Source: CAUZIZ01 sp963579905 (GTDB lineage Bacteria > Acidobacteriota > UBA6911 > RPQK01 > JAJDTT01). From it: a stretch of 23,140 nucleotides of DNA. The notes below the pieces were generated by a model. That model did not search any database. It was not told where the DNA came from and saw only the letters and a list, made by a program, of their open reading frames with translations. The stretch spans positions 1-23,140 of the forward strand of contig CAUZIZ010000081.1 in NCBI GenBank assembly GCA_963579905.1, written 5' to 3'. A program made the position numbers and the translations under genes. Below are positions 7,848 to 15,257 of this stretch, piece after piece; the stretch's first letter is position 1; each line of letters starts with the position of its first letter.

Positions 7848-9323
7848 ATGAAACGCTTGATCCCCTTGATCTCCCTCGCCCTGATCTCCATCGCTGCCAC
7901 CACTCTCGAGCATCATGATGAAGAGTCCTCTGCTTCGACTTTGGAACTCGGTTCCAGATTGGAGCTATTCGTCGACGACTACCTCACCGATTCGATGGAG
8001 GGGCTGGAGTTGAAGCTCCACACCCCGGAGTCCGCTGGAAAGGCGATGGTATTCGACAAACCCTGGGAGGGAGTTACGAGCGGCAGTGAGGCCGTAGTCT
8101 TCCAGGATGGCGATCTCTACCGGATGTACTACAGGGGCAGCTCACATGCTGGGTATGCCCTGGAGTCGATCCTGGAGCCAGGCGAGGTGGTCGTCCCCGA
8201 ACACCCTCACACCGCCTGCTACGCCGAGAGTCGGGATGGAATCCACTGGGCCCGGCCCAGCCTGGGGCTCATTGAATTCGAGGGATCCAAGGAGAATAAC
8301 ATCGTCTGGATGGGAACCGGATCGGCGTCCTTCATGGTCGTCAAGGACGTCAATCCTGCGGCGCCAGATCAGGAACGCTACAAAGCAGTGGGCCCGGACA
8401 AGGGAGGGCTTTTCGCCTTCACTTCGCCTGATGGAATCCACTGGAAGCAGATGCAGGAGGAGCCCATCCTCACCGACGGAGCCTTCGACTCTCCCAACCT
8501 GGCTTTCTGGGATACCGTCGAAGAACACTACGTCTGTGTCTACCGGGACTTCGCCAATGGAGTGCGCACTATCAGAACATCTACCTCCACCGATTTCAGA
8601 AACTGGACGACGGGTCAATGGGGGGATTTCGGCGAGGCTCCGCTGGAGCATCTGTACACCAATGCGACCTGGCCCTACTTCCGGGCCCCCCACATCTACC
8701 TGGCCTTCCCCCGACGTTTCCTTCCCTGGAAGACCATGAAGCCTTTCGACCAGGGCTCTATTAGCGGATGCTCCGACGCCATCTTCATGTCCAGCCGTGA
8801 CGCAGTTCACTGGACCCGCTTTCTGGAAGCCTTCATCCGTCCCGGAATAGGCGTGCGCAACTGGGCCCACCGCACCAACACCCCCGCCTGGGGTCTACTG
8901 GCTACCCAGCCTGATGAAATCTCTCTCTTTATTCAGCGCGATTACACCTTCCCCTCCAACTACATGGAAAGGATGGTGATCCGCACCGATGGCTTCGTGT
9001 CCCTCCACGCTGGATACTCGGGCGGCGAATGGATCAGCAAGCCGCTCACCTTCGAAGGCGACAATCTGGTGCTCAACCTCGCTACCTCCGCAGCCGGCAG
9101 CATTCGGCTGGAGATACAGGATGCCGACGGAAATCCCATTCCGGGATTTGCGCTTGAGGAGTCCCCCCTGATCTGGGGAGACGAGATCGAACACCAGGTG
9201 GTCTGGAGCAGGAGCCACGCCAAAACCACTTCCGATAAACCGCTGCGCCGCCTGGCGGGCAAGCCAGTAAGGCTGCGGTTCATTATGAAGGACGCCGACC
9301 TGTTCTCTCTGCGGTTCCGGTAG
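7848..9323 (+). CDS. Secreted five-bladed beta-propeller, glycosidase-like protein
   Basis: A 491-residue exported protein. The signal peptide is MKRLIPLISLALISIAATT. The body resembles the glycosyl hydrolase five-bladed beta-propeller superfamily (GH32/43-like fold): Asp-box-like repeats AESRDGIHW, TSPDGIHW, SSRDAVHW and STDFRNW recur at intervals, with the family block PSLGLIEFEGSKENNIVW in between. A C-terminal beta-sandwich (from about residue 400, ending GKPVRLRFIMKDADLFSLRF) follows. No catalytic residues can be assigned, so hydrolysis of a polysaccharide is inference from fold only. A paralogue with the same block order lies on the minus strand at 16496-18112, but broken. The gene is 24 bases after the small secreted protein and likely co-transcribed. 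Its stop is TAG. Confidence 0.8.
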   Translation: MKRLIPLISLALISIAATTLEHHDEESSASTLELGSRLELFVDDYLTDSMEGLELKLHTPESAGKAMVFDKPWEGVTSGSEAVVFQDGDLYRMYYRGSSHAGYALESILEPGEVVVPEHPHTACYAESRDGIHWARPSLGLIEFEGSKENNIVWMGTGSASFMVVKDVNPAAPDQERYKAVGPDKGGLFAFTSPDGIHWKQMQEEPILTDGAFDSPNLAFWDTVEEHYVCVYRDFANGVRTIRTSTSTDFRNWTTGQWGDFGEAPLEHLYTNATWPYFRAPHIYLAFPRRFLPWKTMKPFDQGSISGCSDAIFMSSRDAVHWTRFLEAFIRPGIGVRNWAHRTNTPAWGLLATQPDEISLFIQRDYTFPSNYMERMVIRTDGFVSLHAGYSGGEWISKPLTFEGDNLVLNLATSAAGSIRLEIQDADGNPIPGFALEESPLIWGDEIEHQVVWSRSHAKTTSDKPLRRLAGKPVRLRFIMKDADLFSLRFR

Positions 9324-9399
9324 GCACTGCCTGAGATCCAACACAGTTTTCAAGTAGCGCCGCAAACTGCGATCTTGTCGATTATAGAGAAGCGATAGC

Positions 9400-10021
9400 G
9401 TGCGCCTATTCTTTCCGGTCACTGACAACCTCATTCTTTTCATTCTGCTGGCTGCTTGGGTTGTCTGGATCTTCTACGACCGCAGGGACCTGCTTTCGTG
9501 GCGGAATCTGGATCTTCTGATGCTCTTCGCCTGGGTCCCATTGGGCTACTACGAATACGGCGACCTCGAGGTCACCACGTTCACGGGCTACTTGCCGCTG
9601 CTCTACCTTCTGCCACGGCTGCTGCTGCTGGCAAAGAGCAAAAGCCAGCCTTCCCTGGTGCCGATCCTGAGTGAGCGGGTGCTGCGGAACGGAATCTACT
9701 TCTTTACAGCCTTCGGGATCCTCCTGACCTTTGTGAATCCCTATCCTCTGTGGGAAATCGGTGAGAACAGCCTGCCAGTGTCATGGTGCTCTTCCCGGGT
9801 TGCTGCTGGGCAGTCGTCGCTTTGGTTCGCTCAGACGAAGTTCGCAATCTCGCCATGGTCAGCGGTGCCGTAATCGTTGCCTCCCAGATGTGGAAGGAGC
9901 ATGCCCCGGGACGGTTCATCTTGTGGTTCCTACGATGATGTTCATGGCGAGCGCGACGGCGTCGAGGGCTCGCATCGACTTCAACTTCGATCTCTGCTTG
10001 GATCCGGATCAGGCTGCCTGA
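9400..10021 (+). pseudogene. Frameshifted remnant of a multi-pass membrane protein
   Basis: The frame from GTG 9400 encodes a convincing membrane protein start (TDNLILFILLAAWVVWIF, then further helices around LLMLFAWVPLGYY, TGYLPLLYLLPRLLLLA and YFFTAFGILLTF). Coding character leaves this frame near 9760-9780 and continues in the next frame as VALVRSDEVRNLAMVSGAV and MWKEHAPGRFILWFL until TGA at about 9934. It then resumes in the third frame as MMFMASA and RIDFNFDLCLDPDQ, ending at 10021. Both shifts move the reading frame the same way, as two single-base deletions would. No family is recognised with confidence; the start resembles membrane proteins of uncertain function next to glycan-related genes. 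Sequencing or assembly error could mimic this. Confidence 0.65.
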
Positions 10022-10146
10022 TCCCGGGTCTTCGAAAGGACCGAAAATGGGCGTTGTCAAGAAAACCATGATTTTTCAGACGCTCAGACATTCGCGCCCG
10101 AGGACCCTCTTTTCATGGACTCGCCACCTGTCCCGATCGGTGATCG

Positions 10147-10385
10147 GGGCCCGCTCCCTCACGGTCACGGCTCTGTACGCACGCCGAAGCAACAGCGAGG
10201 CGGGAGCTTGACCCTTCCAACCTACAGGGGCTTTTGCTACAGCCTCTATTCTGGATCATTCGAAGTTTCCTTCTCCAATGGGGCCAGGGCTCCCTTGGGG
10301 TGGGACTAAGCTGAAATATCAACCACGAGGAGGCGAAAGCAGCCTTCGCCAGGTAACAGAGCCGTGACTGTCAGGGAGCGGGCCC
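10147..10385. repeat. 29-nt inverted repeat pair in the 10022-10456 intergenic stretch
   Basis: The stretch 10022-10456 holds no gene I can support. It contains two arms, 10147-10175 and 10357-10385, that are reverse complements at 27 of 29 positions (shared core GGGCCCGCTCCCT and GTCACGGCTCTG). The 181 bases between them show only weak further symmetry. The arms look like a dispersed intergenic REP/MITE end rather than a terminator, because the loop is long. A separate 7-bp pairing, CCCCCAG (about 10400) with CTGGGGG (about 10443), lies just after the phosphotriesterase stop on the minus strand and might help end that transcript. No target duplication was found. Confidence 0.65.
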
Positions 10386-10456
10386 GACAGGGATCATACC
10401 CCCAGGCGCTTCTAAGATTGCAGGCGTGCGAGCGGCCAGGGCCTCTGGGGGCGAGA

Positions 10457-11509
10457 TTAACGAGGATCTTTGAAGGGAAGAACTCGCTTCGGATTCTCTA
10501 CCAGGATCTGCTGGATCGCCTCGTTGCTGACGCCCCTGTTCTTGAGTCTGGGGAGAATGTTCTCCAGGATATGGCCGTAGCCGTAGCCGCCGTAGTGGAC
10601 CAGATCGCACTGGAAACAGCAGTCCTGAGCCACGGTCACGGAACTGGCATAGCCGTCGGCCACCAATCCCGAGATGATGTCGATCCTTAACTCGTCAGGG
10701 GGATGCTGACGACCGGCACCGGCGAAGTACATGTCGCGGCCGAAGGTGTCGAATCCCAGCATGCAGCCGGTGTCCGCCAACTTCTTGTAGGAATCCCTAC
10801 TTTCGCGGTACCGGTTCTCGATGTGGCTCATGATGATTCGGTTCGGATCAACGCCCTCCTCTTTCATGAACTCCACCAGCGAGAGGGGCGAGTCATGATC
10901 GTGGCCGGGATGGATCGAGATAGGAGCCCCGGTCCTCAAGTGAGCTCGGGCAGCAGCCCTGAATGTCTTCTCCTCGTTGGGATGCAGCGGCCAGGAAGCT
11001 CCGATTTCACCGATGAGTCCTGATCGGACTCCGTCGATACCCTCAGTTACATTCTGGACGATTTCTTCCTCGATGTCCTTGATTGACTTGGAATCCATAT
11101 CAGGTGGGTGGGAAGGGTATATGTAGTAGCCGCTTCCGGCGATAACGTTGGCCCCGGTGCGTTCGGACATCCTCTTCAGGCCGACCGGATTGGGGGCGAT
11201 ACCGTTGATGGTGCAGTCGACGATGGACAGTCCTCCCAGGTCTCGGTAGATCTCCACTTCCGAGGCGATGATATCGTCGTCGTAGGATCGGAGATTGGTC
11301 CAGGAGTTCATGGTGTTCTGCTTCACCCAGAATAGATTGGATAGGGTCAGTTCCTCTTTTGTGAGGCGCTTACCCTTTTCATCCTGAGGCTCCTGGTAAT
11401 AGCAGGTCAGATCGAAATACAAGTGCTCGTGAATCAGGGTTACGCCCAACTCGTCTGGTTCGATGGGCCCGGTGACGGTCTGAACCTTTCCGCGAAGCTC
11501 TTCAAGCAT
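10457..11509 (-). CDS. Phosphotriesterase-family metal-dependent hydrolase
   Basis: A 350-residue cytosolic TIM-barrel amidohydrolase of the phosphotriesterase (PF02126) family, which has lactonases, phosphotriesterases and homologues of unknown substrate. The binuclear metal site can be read off: HxH at H27 and H29 (IHEHLYFD), bridging acid E168 in GEIG, H200 (SIHPGHD), H229 (SHIENRY) and D296 (VAQDCC). A glutamate instead of a carboxylated lysine at the bridging position is typical of the PHP/PTER branch, so a paraoxonase role should not be assumed. D296 is followed by an unusual cysteine cluster (C297, C298, C301). Length is normal. A strong AGGAGG precedes the ATG by seven bases. It is on the same strand as the broken secreted gene upstream, 100 bases away. 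The stop is TAA. Confidence 0.92.
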   Translation of the reverse strand: MLEELRGKVQTVTGPIEPDELGVTLIHEHLYFDLTCYYQEPQDEKGKRLTKEELTLSNLFWVKQNTMNSWTNLRSYDDDIIASEVEIYRDLGGLSIVDCTINGIAPNPVGLKRMSERTGANVIAGSGYYIYPSHPPDMDSKSIKDIEEEIVQNVTEGIDGVRSGLIGEIGASWPLHPNEEKTFRAAARAHLRTGAPISIHPGHDHDSPLSLVEFMKEEGVDPNRIIMSHIENRYRESRDSYKKLADTGCMLGFDTFGRDMYFAGAGRQHPPDELRIDIISGLVADGYASSVTVAQDCCFQCDLVHYGGYGYGHILENILPRLKNRGVSNEAIQQILVENPKRVLPFKDPR

Positions 11510-11516
11510 AATGTCC

Positions 11517-11522
11517 CCTCCT
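11517..11522 (-). promoter_or_regulatory. Shine-Dalgarno AGGAGG of the phosphotriesterase gene
   Basis: On the minus strand AGGAGG ends seven bases before the ATG at 11509. It is the best ribosome binding site in the window and fixes that start. Confidence 0.75.
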
Positions 11523-11609
11523 CTAAGAAAAATCCACTTTAGTACAAAGGCTCCAAGAACTCAATTCTCAAGATCGCCGAGCGCGCGGAGACTACCGCTA
11601 CGTTCCAGC

Positions 11610-12200
11610 TCACTGGCCGTCCACCGAGAAAGGTCCGTCGACCTGCTTCACTTCGATCCCCGAAATCTGTACGTTCGCACCAAGGGGCGGAGAAACCACG
11701 TCCAGGGCGGTCACGGCGATTACCTTTCCGCCCAAGCCCAATAATTCGACCTGCCCGGATAGGTACTGCTCGGGTAAATCAAGGATCTTCTCCCAAGGAA
11801 AGAACGCCTGTTGGCCGAAAACCTCAAAATCCGTTGTTTTTTCGATAATACCATCGGAGACGGGGTCGTTGAGCGTCACCTTCCTCCTCAGGCTGCGTCG
11901 CTTGAGAGTGACGCTCTGTGCTCCATCCTCATCCAGATCTATCACCTCGACGTCGTTGGCGGGGAAAAAAGCCTGGTTGGCCAGAAGAATCTCGCCTGAC
12001 CAACCTTGATCGGGATTCGTGTTCGCAATCAGAAAATCAACCTCGTAAGTGGTTCCGTCGACAAGCTGTCCAACGACGAATTGTGGCCAGACCAGCGCAT
12101 CCGGCGAGACATTGTTCTGGGCCTAGCAGATTGGCGTGATTGTTACGAGCAGGACGCCACATATAGGTAGCATCCATCGCGGTGTGCTTCGGCAGGTCAT
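11610..12200 (-). pseudogene. Small secreted protein interrupted by one in-frame TAG
   Basis: One reading frame of 197 codons runs from ATG 12200 to TGA at 11612-11610, broken only by TAG at codon 26 (12125-12123). The start is well supported: GGAGG lies seven bases upstream (12208-12212). Codons 10-25 encode a signal-peptide core, MLPICGVLLVTITPIC, and the TAG is followed by AQNNVSPDALVWPQ; a tryptophan there (TGG to TAG) would give a good cleavage site, C-W-A before Q. The rest (VDGTTYEVDFLIANTNPDQGW, GEILLANQAFFP, GKVIAVTALDVV) looks like a beta-sandwich domain found in secreted acidobacterial proteins. With normal decoding only a 25-residue peptide is made, unless translation restarts, for example at GTG 11945. 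Function unknown. Confidence 0.6.
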
Positions 12201-12395
12201 CTCGACTCCTCCATTCGGTTGGTCCAAGCTTGAAGCTCGTCTAGGATCAAGGGCGCAACACAGCCTGATGTCGTCGAGATGCTATCCATCTCCGTCAGAA
12301 AAAGCAAAAGCCACTGAGGGAGCGAGGTAGGAGCCCACTCGGGCAGTCGCCTTTGGGGTGTCTCTGTGATAAGAAAAACAGAGCGAAAGGACGAC
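12201..12395. promoter_or_regulatory. Divergent intergenic region between the minus and plus transcription units
   Basis: The 195 bases between the minus-strand secreted gene (start 12200) and the plus-strand FG-GAP gene (start 12396) must hold both promoters. I see no confident -35/-10 pair. Visible elements are the Shine-Dalgarno boxes at both ends (GGAGG on the minus strand at 12208-12212, GAAAGG on the plus strand at 12385-12390) and a small GCCC-ACTC-GGGC hairpin near 12332-12343. Confidence 0.35.
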
Positions 12396-14453
12396 ATGAT
12401 GATATTGAAACACTCTTCCATGTGCAGCAGACTACTTTGTTTCGTTACAGTCTGGGCAGCAATCTCCGGTCTCCACCAGGATCTCTTTTCTGCCGAACCC
12501 ACGGTTTGGATCCGCCATTCTGGGTTTGCGGACTTCTCCAAGGGCACCTTTGGTGACAGCGGCCGGAACACCTACGTCTCGGCTGCTGGTCGCGTCCAGA
12601 TGATTCATCGTTGGGACCTGAATCGGGACGGATTCCCGGATCTGGTCTTCACCCAGGACGAACACTCTCGCTCCGAGACTCCCGACGCCTTCGTCTATCG
12701 GAACGATCGGGGAAAGTTTGCCTCGCTGTTCCCCCCGCTGTGGCAGGACCATCCTCGGTTCTCACTATTGGACGGAATCCTCCGCGATGAGAAGCAGGTC
12801 CAGAGACTCCCTACCCTGGGAGGGGGGAAAAGCCGATTGGCAGACCTGAATCGAGATGGCTGGTTGGATCTGGTTTTCGTGAATCTGATCCACAACTACA
12901 GCCATAAGCTGAATGCCTACATTTACTGGGGTGGTCCCGGCTTTAGTCAGAGCCGGCGCACAGAGCTGCCTACTTCCTTCGCCCATGGACTGGATGTCGC
13001 CGACCTCAATGTCGACGGCTATCTCGATCTGGTTTTCGCCAATCGGGGAGACTACGAGTGGGAGCCCCGCTTCGGCCCCCGAGACAATCGGGAGTCCTAC
13101 ATCTACTGGGGAGGAGCGACAGGTTTCAGTCCCAAGCGACGCCAGTCGATTCGGACACACAATGCCCTGGACATTGCGAGCGGCGACTTCGACGGTGACG
13201 GATCCGCCGACCTCGCCTTCATCAACGCTCCTCGCAACCAGAGCTCCAGCCTCTCTATCTACTATGGTCAAGCCGGCGAATTTCCACTCGAAAAAAGGGT
13301 AACCCTTACCCAAGAAGGCGCCATAGGCCTGCGCACCCTCGAACTGAACGGAGATAAAGCGGCCGAGCTGTTCCTGGCCCTGGAAGGGCAGTACTCTCTG
13401 GTTCTACCCGGCGGACGGAGAGAAGAGCCTTCACTTGAGGACGCCATCCGTCTGCCTGTTGCCGGAGCCCAAGACGCGGCAGCTGCTGACCTGAATGGCG
13501 ACGGAGTAGTCGATTTGGTAGTGGCAAGTACCGAGACGACTTCGATTGTCTTCTGGGGATCGCCAGCAGGTTTCTCTCGCGACCAGTCTACCAGTTTGCC
13601 GACGCTGAGAGCCGTCGGACTGGCCTTGGAGGACTTCGACGCCGATGGAGGAGCAACGGACATCGTCTTCGCCAACCACCAGGACGATCAGGGTCACGAC
13701 GTTCCCTCTTACATTTATTGGGGGAGTCCGGAAGGGTACGCGCCCTATCTGCGATCCGAGATCCAAGGGTTTGGCCCTCTCTCAGTGGCAGCCGGCGATG
13801 TGGACAACGACGGAAGGCCTGACATTGCCCTTCTCAATCACCTCAGCGGGAAATACCCAGATCCTCTGACAGCACAGATCTTCTGGGGGAACCGACACGG
13901 ACACTACTCGGCTGCTTCCATGACGGGACTCAGAAATGTCGGGGATGGTCAGGTTACAAATGCGGATCTGAACGATGACGGATATCCCGACCTGGTCTTC
14001 ATGTCGGTGATCTGCTGGGGTGGTCCGGAAGGCTTCGACGAGAAGCGGCGTACGCAGTTGGCAACCGGAAGAACCCTGTTGGGGAGCCGGACAGCCGACC
14101 TGAACCGGGACGGTTACCTTGATTTACTTTGCTCCAAACGAAGACCCGGTCAGGATGATTCCGGAGTCATCTACTGGGGTAGTGCCGAAGGCTTCGACGC
14201 TGAGCCCCGAAAGGAGTTCCCGTTGCCCGAGGCGACTGTTCATCCGACCCTGGCAGACCTGGATCGGGACGGTTTTCTCGACATGATCAACGCCTCCATC
14301 AGCGGTCGCTCCAGCATCCTCTGGGGCAGCGCTTCAGGGTTCAGGGAGATAGACGGATCGCTGCCACCGTCATTCAGACCCGACCCAATCAATTCTCTAC
14401 GAATCCAGTGGCGCCCCTGCCTCCGCAATCGATTCCCTAGACAAACGACATGA
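12396..14453 (+). CDS. Secreted FG-GAP/VCBS repeat protein
   Basis: A large exported protein (685 residues from this start) built of FG-GAP-type repeats, the calcium-binding blades of integrin-alpha-like propellers; such domains usually bind ligands or carbohydrates, and no enzyme motif is seen. I count ten DxNxDG or DxDxDG loops: at about 12617, 12844, 13000, 13185, 13488, 13631, 13798, 13967, 14098 and 14258, plus a degenerate one (LELNGDKAAEL) near 13340. Many are preceded by a YWGG or WGSPEGF strand. The signal peptide is near residues 9-35 (CSRLLCFVTVWAAISG, SAEP). ATG at 12396 is preferred over GTG at 12366 because GAAAGG lies five bases upstream and the signal peptide then starts properly. 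The stop overlaps the next gene's ATG (ATGA). Confidence 0.9.
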   Translation: MMILKHSSMCSRLLCFVTVWAAISGLHQDLFSAEPTVWIRHSGFADFSKGTFGDSGRNTYVSAAGRVQMIHRWDLNRDGFPDLVFTQDEHSRSETPDAFVYRNDRGKFASLFPPLWQDHPRFSLLDGILRDEKQVQRLPTLGGGKSRLADLNRDGWLDLVFVNLIHNYSHKLNAYIYWGGPGFSQSRRTELPTSFAHGLDVADLNVDGYLDLVFANRGDYEWEPRFGPRDNRESYIYWGGATGFSPKRRQSIRTHNALDIASGDFDGDGSADLAFINAPRNQSSSLSIYYGQAGEFPLEKRVTLTQEGAIGLRTLELNGDKAAELFLALEGQYSLVLPGGRREEPSLEDAIRLPVAGAQDAAAADLNGDGVVDLVVASTETTSIVFWGSPAGFSRDQSTSLPTLRAVGLALEDFDADGGATDIVFANHQDDQGHDVPSYIYWGSPEGYAPYLRSEIQGFGPLSVAAGDVDNDGRPDIALLNHLSGKYPDPLTAQIFWGNRHGHYSAASMTGLRNVGDGQVTNADLNDDGYPDLVFMSVICWGGPEGFDEKRRTQLATGRTLLGSRTADLNRDGYLDLLCSKRRPGQDDSGVIYWGSAEGFDAEPRKEFPLPEATVHPTLADLDRDGFLDMINASISGRSSILWGSASGFREIDGSLPPSFRPDPINSLRIQWRPCLRNRFPRQTT

Positions 14454-15193
14454 CCCTAAATCACGCTGCGGTATCAAGCATAGTTGTTCTCTTCAGGGGA
14501 GGCCGACTGCCTGCCTGGCATCGCCTCGCTCCTTCCCAGCGCCGAGAGTACGAGCAGGAGCATGTGGACCTGATGCTTTCCGTTGCGCGCCAACATCGAA
14601 TGAAGAGCATGGAAGGGTTCCGTTTGATTGCGCCGCAGGAGCGGTGGGAGCGATTCTGGATCATCGAGTTCCCCAGCCTGGAGGGAGCCGAAGCCTGGAT
14701 CGAGGCTGAGATGGCTCCTCCCTATGGTCTCTACGGATTTTACGAATACTACCTATCGCGGCCCTTCCGTCCCGATGAGTTCTCCACCTGGGTGACACAT
14801 CCTCGTCTTACTTCCTCTTCAAAGACGGTGGCGGATCCCCACCAGATTCCGTCTCTTGAGGTCGACCTCAGCGGCATCGTGGTGCTGCTGTTTGGACGAT
14901 CGCTGTCAGGATCGGACGCAGTCGATCCGAGCGTCCGAGGCGACCAGGAACACATCGATCTGATGAAGGGGATAGCCCGAGAACATCGGATGATGCGATT
15001 GGAGGCCTTCCAACTCATCGATCCTCAGCCGGACTGGCATCGAGCCTGGGTGATGGAATTTCCTGACCTGGCCGGCGCCGAAGCCTGGATCGACGGGGAG
15101 ATCCTGCCACCCCACGGTGCCTACTCCAACAAGATCATGTACCTCGCCCGCAGGTGGGCGCCAGAGTATTTTTCCAGTTGGGTAACGAGCTGA
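14450..15193 (+). CDS. Tandem-duplicated protein resembling a fused dimeric alpha/beta barrel
   Basis: The 247-residue protein is two copies of one domain. Residues 38-116 and 168-246 align without a gap at an offset of exactly 130, with 42 of 79 identities by eye; shared blocks are H[VI]DLM, HRM, EFP, GAEAWI and S[TS]WVT. Each copy begins with a beta strand (SIVVLFRG, GIVVLLFGR), has a helix with H and E residues, a central strand (FWIIEFP, AWVMEFP) and a helix (GAEAWI), the order expected of small dimeric alpha/beta-barrel proteins such as EthD- or YCII-like families. Fusing two would make a pseudo-dimer in one chain. There is no signal peptide, so it is cytoplasmic, although its start overlaps the secreted FG-GAP gene by four bases. 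Family assignment is inference; function unknown. Confidence 0.8.
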   Translation: MTLNHAAVSSIVVLFRGGRLPAWHRLAPSQRREYEQEHVDLMLSVARQHRMKSMEGFRLIAPQERWERFWIIEFPSLEGAEAWIEAEMAPPYGLYGFYEYYLSRPFRPDEFSTWVTHPRLTSSSKTVADPHQIPSLEVDLSGIVVLLFGRSLSGSDAVDPSVRGDQEHIDLMKGIAREHRMMRLEAFQLIDPQPDWHRAWVMEFPDLAGAEAWIDGEILPPHGAYSNKIMYLARRWAPEYFSSWVTS

Positions 15194-15257
15194 GGATTCT
15201 CGTCCTTCTCGACCAACGAGCAGTCTCAGGGACCTTTCAAGACCAGCGGATCACGCA

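Noticed and set aside
12366..12395. GTG start for the FG-GAP gene
   Set aside because: It would put ten charged residues before the signal peptide and has no Shine-Dalgarno sequence; the ATG at 12396 has GAAAGG five bases upstream.
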